Below, in pieces: positions 24,863-33,280 of a stretch of DNA of 64,000 bases. Each line of letters starts with the position of its first letter. The first letter of the stretch is position 1. The translations under genes were made by a program, and so were the position numbers. The notes under the pieces are model-generated. The model made no database searches. It was not told the origin of the DNA and was given only the letters and a program-made list of their open reading frames with translations. Source of the DNA: Kurthia sibirica (lineage in GTDB: Bacteria; Bacillota; Bacilli; Bacillales_A; Planococcaceae); assembly GCF_003143975.1 (NCBI RefSeq), contig NZ_QFVR01000005.1, positions 141,191-205,190 on the forward strand. Direction: 5' to 3'.

Positions 24863-26878
24863 CTACTTTTTTCTTTTACGTAACACAAAAATGAGTACAG
24901 CTACGACAATTATAAGTAACACAATGAAGTATACGATTGTGTTAGTTGATAGAGATGACGTGACTGTTTTTTTAGTGTCGCTATTTGCTTTTTCGGCTTG
25001 ATAGCGATCACTATTTGTAAATAATTGTTGATCCTTACTTTGTACAATGATTGTTGCTGGTGCTTGCATGTTCTGCAGCGTCGTTAATAATTTCTTTGAG
25101 ACATTTGCTTCATTCTCTTCATTCTTATTTAGCGTCATCGTCAAATACGTGTGATCCCATGGACTTTGTTGCACTGTCGCATAGCGCGCGACAGATTCAG
25201 CTAAAAAGCCTTCTTTTGCTAAATCTATTTTTTTGTCAACATAAGTCATTTGATCATTTTTCTGAAGATCTGCCGTTAATGCTGCAACATCTCCGATGAT
25301 AATGCTATGACGATTTTTCAATTCATCAGGATTAATTGTGGACGCATCATACAATTCAAAATGAGGCGCTTCTGTACCCATTGTAGCTGCGCTATATAGG
25401 ATCGTTAAATCTGCAATTGTTTTGTCATCTAGCTGACTGACTACAACAGCAGTCGATTTATCTGCATTGGAAAATATAGATGGAAATGCTGTTAAACTAA
25501 CCTCTGTTGGCTGTTGTTTATCGGATATAGCAAAGTTAATCGTACTATTTTCAGAAAAAAACAACCATTTATTTTCGTCATTTGTTGTACATGGATTATT
25601 TGTTTTTGAACCATTTAAAACAAATTGTAAATCAACAAGATTTTGATTTTTTAATGCTGATTTCTCAAGCGTTAATCTCACTTTAAAAAACCCATCTTCT
25701 TTATCCATATTTTTTAGTGACACGCTATGTGGGATATCATTAACCATGACGATTAATTCAGCCTTATCCGCTTTTAAAATCACTGATTTTTTTAATAATA
25801 AGGTGATCGATACATCTTGACTATGATCATAATTCTGAGGTAAATAGTAAAAGTGATGTGGTGATTTTGTTAGCGCATTACTTAATTCAAAATCTTCAAT
25901 CGACATTTCTTTAAATGTTACCGTACCAGAATCATTGTTCTCTTTTTCCGGCAACGATGACACGGACATTGTTTTGTTCGCAAGTTGCTTCACAATTCGT
26001 GGATCTGTTAAAACGGAAATTTTCTTTTGTAAAATCTGATCTTCTTGTGCTGTTACCGACATAATAATGCGTTTGTTTTTTGGAGAAATTTGCTGCGATA
26101 TGCTCAAATTTAAAGCATCTGCCTTTTTAGGTGCTTGTGCCTGCATTAAAAGTTTTTTGGCATCTGCAGATTTGAATGCTGCAGTTTGCCCAATAAATAT
26201 AAGGTGATCACTGCCAGATTTTATACGACGATCGGTGGTAATTATCATATTTTGTGGTTTTGTCGTTTGTTTTTTCAAATAACTCAAAACTTTTAACGCC
26301 GCATTTGTTGTACTTGTAGATGCTTTCTCTGGTATAACTACCGAAGTTTTCGCTTCAAAAGCAGTAAATTTTGTTGGATAATCTGCCAATGTAACAGTGG
26401 AAGAAGTGGCATTACCATTTATTCGTAAATAGGATGCGGGATTTATTCTCAACCAGTTACCCGATGTGTTATTTTCAACACAAACTCCTTCTTTTATAAT
26501 GCCATAGTATGCAATCGTAATCATATGTGTACCTTTTTTCAACGCTTTACCACTTAAGGGAATTGTAAGAGTTGATTGCTTTTCGTCACCTTTTAAAGCC
26601 ACCGTTTTTTTATTGTCACCATCCACGCGAATCGTTAACGATGATGGTTTTATAAGTAAGGCTGAATGCGCAATATTCAATGTCAATTCATTGCCTTGAT
26701 CCGATGCTTGCTCAGGTAAATAATAATTATAATTAAATACACTATCCGGTCCCTGTAAATTAACACTTTGTTCTGTAATTGAAAGCTTTTCGGCAGCCTG
26801 TGCATCCCTACTCATAACTACCAGAGAAGTTACCAACAGTAACATAACGAATAGCAGATATGTGGTTTTCTTAGTCAT
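24863..26878 (-). CDS. ydaN: BcsB-like exopolysaccharide synthesis protein (YdaN-type)
   Basis: The 671-residue protein has a signal peptide (about 1-29). It carries two BcsB-like carbohydrate-binding/ferredoxin-like modules, with FNYNYYLPEQ and HHFYYLPQNYD as their opening motifs. It ends in a C-terminal membrane helix (about 645-665) and a KRKK stop-transfer tail. In cellulose-type synthases BcsB guides the nascent chain on the outer face. The gene overlaps the glycosyltransferase gene by 8 bases and is the last of five in the order known from Bacillus subtilis ydaJKLMN and the Listeria pss operon. Confidence 0.9.
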   Translation of the reverse strand: MTKKTTYLLFVMLLLVTSLVVMSRDAQAAEKLSITEQSVNLQGPDSVFNYNYYLPEQASDQGNELTLNIAHSALLIKPSSLTIRVDGDNKKTVALKGDEKQSTLTIPLSGKALKKGTHMITIAYYGIIKEGVCVENNTSGNWLRINPASYLRINGNATSSTVTLADYPTKFTAFEAKTSVVIPEKASTSTTNAALKVLSYLKKQTTKPQNMIITTDRRIKSGSDHLIFIGQTAAFKSADAKKLLMQAQAPKKADALNLSISQQISPKNKRIIMSVTAQEDQILQKKISVLTDPRIVKQLANKTMSVSSLPEKENNDSGTVTFKEMSIEDFELSNALTKSPHHFYYLPQNYDHSQDVSITLLLKKSVILKADKAELIVMVNDIPHSVSLKNMDKEDGFFKVRLTLEKSALKNQNLVDLQFVLNGSKTNNPCTTNDENKWLFFSENSTINFAISDKQQPTEVSLTAFPSIFSNADKSTAVVVSQLDDKTIADLTILYSAATMGTEAPHFELYDASTINPDELKNRHSIIIGDVAALTADLQKNDQMTYVDKKIDLAKEGFLAESVARYATVQQSPWDHTYLTMTLNKNEENEANVSKKLLTTLQNMQAPATIIVQSKDQQLFTNSDRYQAEKANSDTKKTVTSSLSTNTIVYFIVLLIIVVAVLIFVLRKRKK

Positions 26879-28148
26879 CTTTATGGTCCCCCTTGTCTTT
26901 TTGACTGAATCTTTCTGTTTTATACCATTTTACTTCTTCTTTAAAAATCATACGTTTTGTTTCTTGATAAAGTGAATAGACGACTAACACAATCCACATT
27001 TGAGAGTAAGTAAAGTACATGAATATAACGTAGAAAAAATTTTTTCGATTCATTTCATTTTTTTCAATACTTAATGTGATCATCACTTCGCCTAAAAACA
27101 ATAAAAATGCCAATATCCATAAGGCGATTGCCACATTGCCTATCGACAAATGCAGATTATAAAAGAGATTGACGATGAATAGGATATTCGACACGATGAC
27201 ACCAAAGAAAAATAAAAAATAAGTAAAGAAAAAGTAAAATAAATCGAAGATAATTCGTTTACGCTTTAATGTCGTAAAGTGCCTTAAGAACTTCAAGACA
27301 ACATATTGATTACCTCTTGCCCATCGCGTACGTTGTTTCCACCACACACTAAGTGTTTCCGGTTCCTGCTCCCATGTAATAGCCTTTGGGAAAAAACGAA
27401 TATGGTGCCCCATATTATAGACACGAATCGTCAATTCTGTATCTTCGGCTAATGCTTTCACATCCCAGCCGCCTAGTTGTTCAATAATCGCTCTTCTAAT
27501 CGCAAAATTGGTACCTGGAATTGTCGCCACACCAAACCATCTCCAACGTCCCCCTTGCGCCATCCATTGGAAACAAATTGTTTCGATATTAATAAAACGT
27601 GTCAACCATGTTTGAGCTGCATTAATGACACGAAATTTACCGACCATTGCAGCCGCTTTCGGATCATTAATCAAGCCCATTACTAAGTACCATACCGCTT
27701 TTTTCTCCGGTGTATTATCGGCATCATAGACACAGATTACTTCGCTAGTCGAATTGGCTAACGCTTCATTTAGCGCAGACGATTTTCCCTTCCCTTTATT
27801 AGGCGGTTTCGTTTCAAGAACCCGAATAAAGGGATATTTTTCGGTGAATTTTGATGCAAGTTCTACCGTTCTATCTGAGCAGTTATCTGCAATAACGATA
27901 ATATCTAACTTATCTTTTGGATAATATAATCGTGACATCGCTACAAGTGTTTGTTCAATTACTACTTCTTCATTATGCGCAGGTATAAAGATGCTTACAG
28001 TCGGTAGATCAATCATTTTTTTCTCCCACTCAGGAATTACTTTTTCATATGATTTAAAATGACGATAACCGCCTTGCATTAAAAACATATGATAGAGAAG
28101 CATCAACCAAATGAGGATGAGTGATGTATAAAATAAAATATTAGCCAT
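26871..28148 (-). CDS. ydaM: Processive family-2 glycosyltransferase (YdaM-type)
   Basis: The start MANILF (28146-28148) follows GAGGAGAG, and it overlaps the upstream stop by 8 bases. The 425-residue protein has one N-terminal and several C-terminal membrane helices. The cytoplasmic GT-A domain carries FIPAHNEE, the metal-binding VYDADNTPE, ALAEDTELT (TED) and QRTRWARGN (QxxRW), the set that marks processive synthases such as cellulose or poly-GlcNAc synthase. It is the presumed polymerase of the operon. Confidence 0.94.
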   Translation of the reverse strand: MANILFYTSLILIWLMLLYHMFLMQGGYRHFKSYEKVIPEWEKKMIDLPTVSIFIPAHNEEVVIEQTLVAMSRLYYPKDKLDIIVIADNCSDRTVELASKFTEKYPFIRVLETKPPNKGKGKSSALNEALANSTSEVICVYDADNTPEKKAVWYLVMGLINDPKAAAMVGKFRVINAAQTWLTRFINIETICFQWMAQGGRWRWFGVATIPGTNFAIRRAIIEQLGGWDVKALAEDTELTIRVYNMGHHIRFFPKAITWEQEPETLSVWWKQRTRWARGNQYVVLKFLRHFTTLKRKRIIFDLFYFFFTYFLFFFGVIVSNILFIVNLFYNLHLSIGNVAIALWILAFLLFLGEVMITLSIEKNEMNRKNFFYVIFMYFTYSQMWIVLVVYSLYQETKRMIFKEEVKWYKTERFSQKDKGDHKDD

Positions 28149-29838
28149 GTGGTTTTCTCTCCTCAAACAAACGTTTTTTCAACGTGAATCTCAAACGTAG
28201 TACATTGATAAAAAAGATAATTACAAATAATAATACAAGAATGAATAAGCACCATAAAACAAATTCAAATGGTTTATTTTGTAATTCTTGTTTCACTTTA
28301 TAGATGTATTTATTTTGTAAATCTAACTGCTGCTCACCTCGTTTATTTTGTTTAATCGTTATATGTTTAGTATGAACACTCGCTGTAATATTGCGCCCAT
28401 CTAACCATGTAAATTGAGGATATTGCCGTATAATCGATAAACTGGTTTCCAAATCTTTATAGTCATCCGACACATCAATAAACAGCCCTGCAACCGATTG
28501 GTCGATCGTTACTAGCTGATCAAGCATCGTCTTCATCATCGCAGCATGATAATCTACGCGATTAATAACTTGTAAATTATAAGGATAAACCGTTATGCCA
28601 CCCATGAATTTTGGTCGTGTGATGGTACTTTGCACCATACGATTTTGGTCATTTTCATCACTAAAAGATACTTCTCCAAAATAAGTGGAAAAATGCTGTG
28701 CTATTTCTTGATAGACATAGCTACTACCTGCTCCATTATGAATAGAAAAAGCGATTGGGTATAATCCGTTATTCGTTAAGCTATTGACCGATGATTCAAT
28801 ACGTTGCTGTGTATATTCTCTTTCGATAGCCCCGATTTCCACACGATATGCATCAAATGTTTTTTCACTTGGAAAAGCCAGTTGTGTTTTCATTTTTTGC
28901 GCCTTATAAGGCTCTAATGATGTGATAGGTGAATTTGTCTTCGCGTTCCAAAACTCCATTGATTGTTGTGAAATCCCGCTCTCATATTCCCCTGAATAAC
29001 CACTTGCAATGAATGCTACTCCCTCTTTTTGTAATTTCAAAAGTTCGTCTTTTAATGGTTTTTTATCTTCAAATTGCACTACTGTTTTATTACCACTATT
29101 TACACTTGCTGGTGTGAGTGCAAGTAAGAATGGGATATTATGCTGTCGTAAAATATGGACTTTCTTTTTTAAATTTGCTTTTGGTGTTTGTGGATTAATA
29201 TTACCAATAACGGCAAATGCTTGTTTTTCATTTGTTGTTTTAACATGTAAAAGGTCAAACAAGATTGGTTGGATATACTGTTGTACTTCTTCATTAATGT
29301 CTGCTAAGGCACAATAAACAGCATTTTTCCCTTGAATAATAAGTGGCCATTCTTTATCAAATTGTAGACCCGTACTTTTTACGTCACCCGCATGTTTTTT
29401 TATCTTCAATAAATTAACTTGTTTATCTAAACTATGATGATTTACAGAAGATATTTTCCCACTACCTGTTAGTTCTATTGTTTTAAACGCTGAAAACTGT
29501 TGGACATTTTGCCCCATTAGTAATAAGGGTAAATGGCTGTCTTCTAATAAAGCTAATTTATTTTTAGCTAATAGATCCTTTGTAAAACCAATATAAATAA
29601 CATGACTCGCTTCTTTCATTTGTTCTTCTGTAAGCTCATCTAAGCTTATTTGTGTCGTTTTACCATAACCTGAAAACATAGCTTGAACCTTACGTATTAT
29701 TGCTTCATCCTTTTGATCAGCCATTGAATAGGTAATGACAAAGTGGTTATCTTTTGCGGCTTCAGCCTTTTGCGCTAAAATAACACAACCTATTAAGAGT
29801 AGGACTATGGCAAATAAAACCTGCACTTTATATTTCAT
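28141..29838 (-). CDS. ydaL: YdaL-type membrane-anchored protein of the exopolysaccharide operon
   Basis: The 565-residue protein has a signal peptide (about 1-27), a large extracytoplasmic part and a C-terminal membrane helix (about 525-550) with a basic tail. Its length, topology and operon position match YdaL of Bacillus subtilis, a predicted deacetylase-like polysaccharide-modifying protein (DUF2334-type). I cannot point to unmistakable metal ligands, so the enzymatic role is by synteny. It overlaps the GGDEF gene by 11 bases. Confidence 0.8.
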   Translation of the reverse strand: MKYKVQVLFAIVLLLIGCVILAQKAEAAKDNHFVITYSMADQKDEAIIRKVQAMFSGYGKTTQISLDELTEEQMKEASHVIYIGFTKDLLAKNKLALLEDSHLPLLLMGQNVQQFSAFKTIELTGSGKISSVNHHSLDKQVNLLKIKKHAGDVKSTGLQFDKEWPLIIQGKNAVYCALADINEEVQQYIQPILFDLLHVKTTNEKQAFAVIGNINPQTPKANLKKKVHILRQHNIPFLLALTPASVNSGNKTVVQFEDKKPLKDELLKLQKEGVAFIASGYSGEYESGISQQSMEFWNAKTNSPITSLEPYKAQKMKTQLAFPSEKTFDAYRVEIGAIEREYTQQRIESSVNSLTNNGLYPIAFSIHNGAGSSYVYQEIAQHFSTYFGEVSFSDENDQNRMVQSTITRPKFMGGITVYPYNLQVINRVDYHAAMMKTMLDQLVTIDQSVAGLFIDVSDDYKDLETSLSIIRQYPQFTWLDGRNITASVHTKHITIKQNKRGEQQLDLQNKYIYKVKQELQNKPFEFVLWCLFILVLLFVIIFFINVLRLRFTLKKRLFEERKPHG

Positions 29839-30679
29839 TAATCATCGTCTCATTTTTCGTAATTCCGATCATTTCATCGAAGGTTACTTCACTGTTTGGC
29901 TGATAAATATAATGTCCTGCTCTAAATGTTAATGTCACTAATTTACCATTTAATAACTGATGCACTTTTAAATTTTCAGCTAACTTATCATAAATAACAT
30001 GAATATATTCATTTGAAGTATCTGGTAGAATCAGTGCAAATTGATCATCATCAAAGCGATATTTTTTATCCGTAAAGCGCATGATTTTATTAATATTAAC
30101 GGCTAATTCTTGAATTAAATAGATTGTCTCTTTGTCACCATATAATTGTTGAAAACTTTTAAAATATTGTATTTCTAGTAACACAAAAACAAATGTCGTA
30201 TTTGAACGATTTGCTCTTTTTATTTCCGCCATAATATCCTTTTCTAAGCGATAGCGATTGTCAAATCCACTGTTAACATCAATTGCTACATACTTACTGA
30301 TTTTTTCGTTTAGTTCTGTTCTTTCTTTCGCATTTTCTCTAAATAACTCATTTACTCTACCGGCAATCAAAACAACAACAATAATGCTGATACCATACAT
30401 AAAGAATTCAGACATTTTCAAACTCATTGGTATGAAGGCATTTAGATTATTTGTCAGTTGAATATAAAAAATTGTCGAACCAATAATAAAAAGATAAAGT
30501 AAACTACTATATAATCCCACAACGCTTCCATAACTAAGCGTTATAATGACTAAAGCAATCAAAAAAATAGCTAGTAGTAATTCTTGGCTATCACGCTGAT
30601 ACAATAAGAAGAGTGGTATTTGCATGACAATCAGCAAAATGATTATTAATGTAATAATCTTTCTTATTTGTTTATTCAT
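29828..30679 (-). CDS. ydaK: Degenerate GGDEF protein, probable c-di-GMP receptor (YdaK-type)
   Basis: The 283-residue protein has four to five membrane helices (residues 5-110) and a C-terminal GGDEF domain. The active-site loop reads RFDDDQF where active cyclases have GGDEF or GGEEF, so it should not make c-di-GMP. Five residues upstream, RFTD fits the RxxD inhibitory-site motif that binds c-di-GMP. This is the design of YdaK/PssE receptors, which switch on polysaccharide synthesis. It overlaps its neighbours by 8 and 11 bases. Confidence 0.92.
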   Translation of the reverse strand: MNKQIRKIITLIIILLIVMQIPLFLLYQRDSQELLLAIFLIALVIITLSYGSVVGLYSSLLYLFIIGSTIFYIQLTNNLNAFIPMSLKMSEFFMYGISIIVVVLIAGRVNELFRENAKERTELNEKISKYVAIDVNSGFDNRYRLEKDIMAEIKRANRSNTTFVFVLLEIQYFKSFQQLYGDKETIYLIQELAVNINKIMRFTDKKYRFDDDQFALILPDTSNEYIHVIYDKLAENLKVHQLLNGKLVTLTFRAGHYIYQPNSEVTFDEMIGITKNETMINEI

Positions 30680-31736
30680 CGATGTAACTCCCTTCTGTCA
30701 ATAATGGCAGTAAATTATCAAAAGCATGAGTCGCCTTCGTTGTAGTATCGATAAAACCACCATAATATTTGTCTTTTTTCTGGAGCTGCTGTAAGCTACG
30801 TAATTTCCGATGTATTTTACCTACCATTTCCTCCTCTTTTTTCATATGAAAATACTGTAATGCATAGCCATATACAGCAGGTGATTCATACGCTACCGTT
30901 GCCTGATTATTGGCACGCTTATACTGACCATATAGTTTACCATCACGCTTTATTAATAAGCGAATATTTTTGTCAAAAGCAGTCGTATTGCCTTTTACTT
31001 GTTCTATATTAATAGCGGTCAACAATTGATCCACCATATGAACATTTTTACTAAAATGATAGTTATCATTGGTAACATCATAGTTTTTCGCAAAATAACC
31101 CGTTGAATCAGTTGGTGTTTTTTTTAGAACAGCTAAATTCGCAGCCAATTTTGCAGAAGTTAGTTGACCAGCCTCCATAAAATCCGTCAATTCTTGTGGC
31201 ATCAAATAACTAATCATAATTGTTGTAGCTTTTTTGCTACGTTCTTTTGATGCAAAATCAACAAAAAAATCGCCATTCATCGTATATTTAATATTTGCAG
31301 CCATTATTTTTTGGGCTATGTCCATATAATAGTTATCGCCCCAACGCTTATTGGCTGCAACTAATGCTCCGACTATTCGTGCATCATCTATAAAGGCATT
31401 TGTTTTTTCCTGTTCTTCACCTTTCACCTGCCATGACACTAAATTATTTTTCAATAACATATGAGCTGTCAGTGCATCCACAGCCAGTTTAAAATTTTTC
31501 TGCTGATTTGATGATTCTAAATAACATAACCATAAGCCCATCGATTCAGATAAGTAATCATTTTCCCGATCACTTAAATTTGTTTTAATCAATCCATTAT
31601 CAGCTACCAAATACTCATTTATAAAAAGAGCTGTTTTATTTGCTGTTTTAGGTAAATTATAGTGGATTTCTTCTTGTGGTTTCGCTACACACCCTACTAG
31701 TAAAAAGATACTCATGAAAACCGTAATAAACTTCAT
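30672..31736 (-). CDS. ydaJ: GH8-like lipoprotein, first gene of the exopolysaccharide operon (YdaJ-type)
   Basis: The ATG at 31734-31736 is 8 bases behind AAGGGGG; a GTG three codons upstream overlaps that site. The 354-residue product has a lipobox (LLVGC). A (alpha/alpha)6-type glycosidase domain follows, with YLSESMGLWLCYL (the SE.G acid region) and FIDDARIVGAL (likely base). The GH8/BcsZ-like assignment agrees with YdaJ. Such hydrolases trim or release the polymer. It opens the five-gene operon. Confidence 0.82.
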   Translation of the reverse strand: MKFITVFMSIFLLVGCVAKPQEEIHYNLPKTANKTALFINEYLVADNGLIKTNLSDRENDYLSESMGLWLCYLESSNQQKNFKLAVDALTAHMLLKNNLVSWQVKGEEQEKTNAFIDDARIVGALVAANKRWGDNYYMDIAQKIMAANIKYTMNGDFFVDFASKERSKKATTIMISYLMPQELTDFMEAGQLTSAKLAANLAVLKKTPTDSTGYFAKNYDVTNDNYHFSKNVHMVDQLLTAINIEQVKGNTTAFDKNIRLLIKRDGKLYGQYKRANNQATVAYESPAVYGYALQYFHMKKEEEMVGKIHRKLRSLQQLQKKDKYYGGFIDTTTKATHAFDNLLPLLTEGSYIDE

Positions 31737-31968
31737 TTCAAACACCCCCTTGGACCTCTATGACTAAGCATATCTTCTATAATTAAAACACTTATTATAT
31801 TTTATTTCCATATTTTTAAGAAATAAACATTTTAACAAAACTAGTATACTATCAAACAGAAACCTTATTCTTTAAATCTTAATTAATTTTTTCATCATAA
31901 CTACTTTACTTATTTAGGTTCTATTATATATGTTGGGGTATCGAAACAATTCATGTTTTAGACAATTA

Positions 31969-32077
31969 GAAATAGCGAAAGCTTTCCGCCGACAAGTATC
32001 GCACTTTTTATTTTCACCGTAGGTGAAAATAAAGGATTGCTTACTACTTGTTTTTCGGCAGGAGTCTTCGCTATTTC
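31969..32077. repeat. Nested long hairpin inside the ISL3 element
   Basis: Outer arms GAAATAGCGAA and TTCGCTATTTC enclose imperfect middle arms (CCGCCGACAAGTA and TACTTGTTTTTCGGC) and a perfect inner hairpin TTATTTTCACC-GTA-GGTGAAAATAA. The structure spans about 110 bases between the left end of the element and the transposase remnant. Confidence 0.7.
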
Positions 32078-32082
32078 TTTTA

Positions 32083-32662
32083 ATCACAAAAGTTGAAGAA
32101 ATCGAGGGCAAGTATGTTCTTTTTATAGAAATACCGAAGCGTTCACCTATTTGTCCAGCTTGTCAGTCAATTACTTCGAAAGTACATGATGATCGCATAC
32201 AAAAAATGAACCATTTAAAATGGTTTGAACGACTTACGTTTTTGTATTATAAGCGTCGACGCTATGTCTGTTCTTGTGGAAAACGTTTTTCAGAAAAAAC
32301 TTCTTTTATTGAACGTGATCAACGCTTTTCAAAAGAATGGCATCAAGCGATTCAAATGCTATGTGTTAAATCACCTACATTTAAATCAGTTGCTGAGAAA
32401 ATGGGGACATCTAGTTCAACTGTTATTCGTCGTTTTGATCAAGTCGCAGAACAACAATTAGTGTCAGGTGTCACACTACCAAAAGCAATCGTAATTGATG
32501 CATATAAAGGACATACAGATGCAGGTAAATTCCAACTAATCATTGCCAATGCAGAAACACATGAACCGATTGATATCTTGCCAAATCGTCGAAAAGATAC
32601 GATAAAACAGTACTTACAAAGGTTCGGTGATCAAGTAGAAATCGGTGTAAATGAAAAGGTGA
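32083..32662 (+). pseudogene. ISL3-family transposase remnant
   Basis: The frame encodes the N-terminal zinc-finger region (CPACQS and CSCGKRF), a helix-turn-helix (FKSVAEKMGTSSSTVIRRFD) and the start of the DDE domain with its first Asp (IVIDAYKGHTDAGKFQ). It is cut off after about residue 200, losing the remaining catalytic residues; the frame then reads through the right terminal repeat. No proper start codon remains. It cannot be active. Confidence 0.85.
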
Positions 32663-32814
32663 ATGAAATTGAAAATCCAATTTTATTCACCCCAACATTC
32701 GACACAGAACCCTTATTTAATCATGTCTTTGCTCCCTTACCCTTATCTTTTTCTCGAACAGTCGAATAAGCTCTTTTACAGTACTTGATGTATCATTTTC
32801 CGTCACAAAAAGCA

Positions 32815-32843
32815 TTGACCCTTTGGTATTCTAGTACTATAAT
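32815..32843 (+). promoter_or_regulatory. Promoter of tRNA-Lys
   Basis: TTGACC (32815-32820) and TATAAT (32838-32843) are separated by 17 bases, about 37 bases upstream of the mature tRNA. Confidence 0.85.
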
Positions 32844-32880
32844 AAAAGTGTAAGTACGATATAAATAACTACTTTTTATC

Positions 32881-32954
32881 GGGTCTGTAGCGCAATTGGC
32901 TAGCGCACCTGACTCTTAATCAGGGGGTTGTGGGTTCGATCCCCACCAGACCCA
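32881..32954 (+). tRNA. tRNA-Lys (anticodon CTT)
   Basis: The acceptor arms GGGTCTG/CAGACCC, D-arm GCGC..GCGC, anticodon stem CCTGA/TCAGG with loop CTCTTAA, and T-arm GTGGG TTCGATC CCCAC all pair. The anticodon CTT reads the lysine codon AAG. The 3' CCA is not encoded. Its neighbour upstream is the ISL3 element. Confidence 0.96.
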
Positions 32955-32959
32955 TACTT

Positions 32960-32996
32960 AAACACCACTGTTCACAATGACATGGGTGTTTTTTTG
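32960..32996 (+). terminator. Terminator of tRNA-Lys
   Basis: AACACC (32961-32966) pairs with GGTGTT (32985-32990), followed by a run of T. Confidence 0.75.
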
Positions 32997-33231
32997 TTGT
33001 ACATCAACTATTGAGGCCGCATGATTTGGCTCTTTCAAATTACATCATTTTTCTATATGCTCGTTTTGGACGAATAAAATAGATCGTCCTCTCTATATAG
33101 CATGCTTTCTTCTCTTACAAAAGGTGTCGAGTAAAGATGGCATGATTGACAAATACACTAAATAGTATGAAGTGGTTGTTTTATATTCATATAACTTATA
33201 ATCAATGACTGAAATAGGGGCCGCTACAAAT

Positions 33232-33273
33232 AAAACAGCAAATTCGCGACCGCAGTCGTTTATTTGCTGTTTT
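33232..33273 (-). terminator. Terminator of the TagF-like gene
   Basis: AAAACAGCAAAT pairs with ATTTGCTGTTTT, with T-richness on the minus strand, eight bases after the stop codon. Confidence 0.82.
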
Positions 33274-33280
33274 TGATGAT

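Larger units (their letters stand above)
31917..32711 (+). mobile_element. ISL3-family element, internally deleted, with intact target duplication
   Basis: The left end GGTTCTATTATATATGTTGG and right end (inward, GGTTCTGTGTCGAATGTTGG) share GGTTCT and ATGTTGGGGT in register. The 8-bp direct repeats CTTATTTA flank the element exactly (31909-31916 and 32712-32719), as expected of ISL3-family transposition. The 795-bp length is far short of the roughly 1.4 kb of full elements, because about half of the transposase gene is missing. Confidence 0.85.

Noticed and set aside
32662..32769. C-terminal part of the transposase reading frame
   Set aside because: It reads through the right terminal repeat of the ISL3 element and past the target duplication, so it is accidental sequence after the deletion junction.
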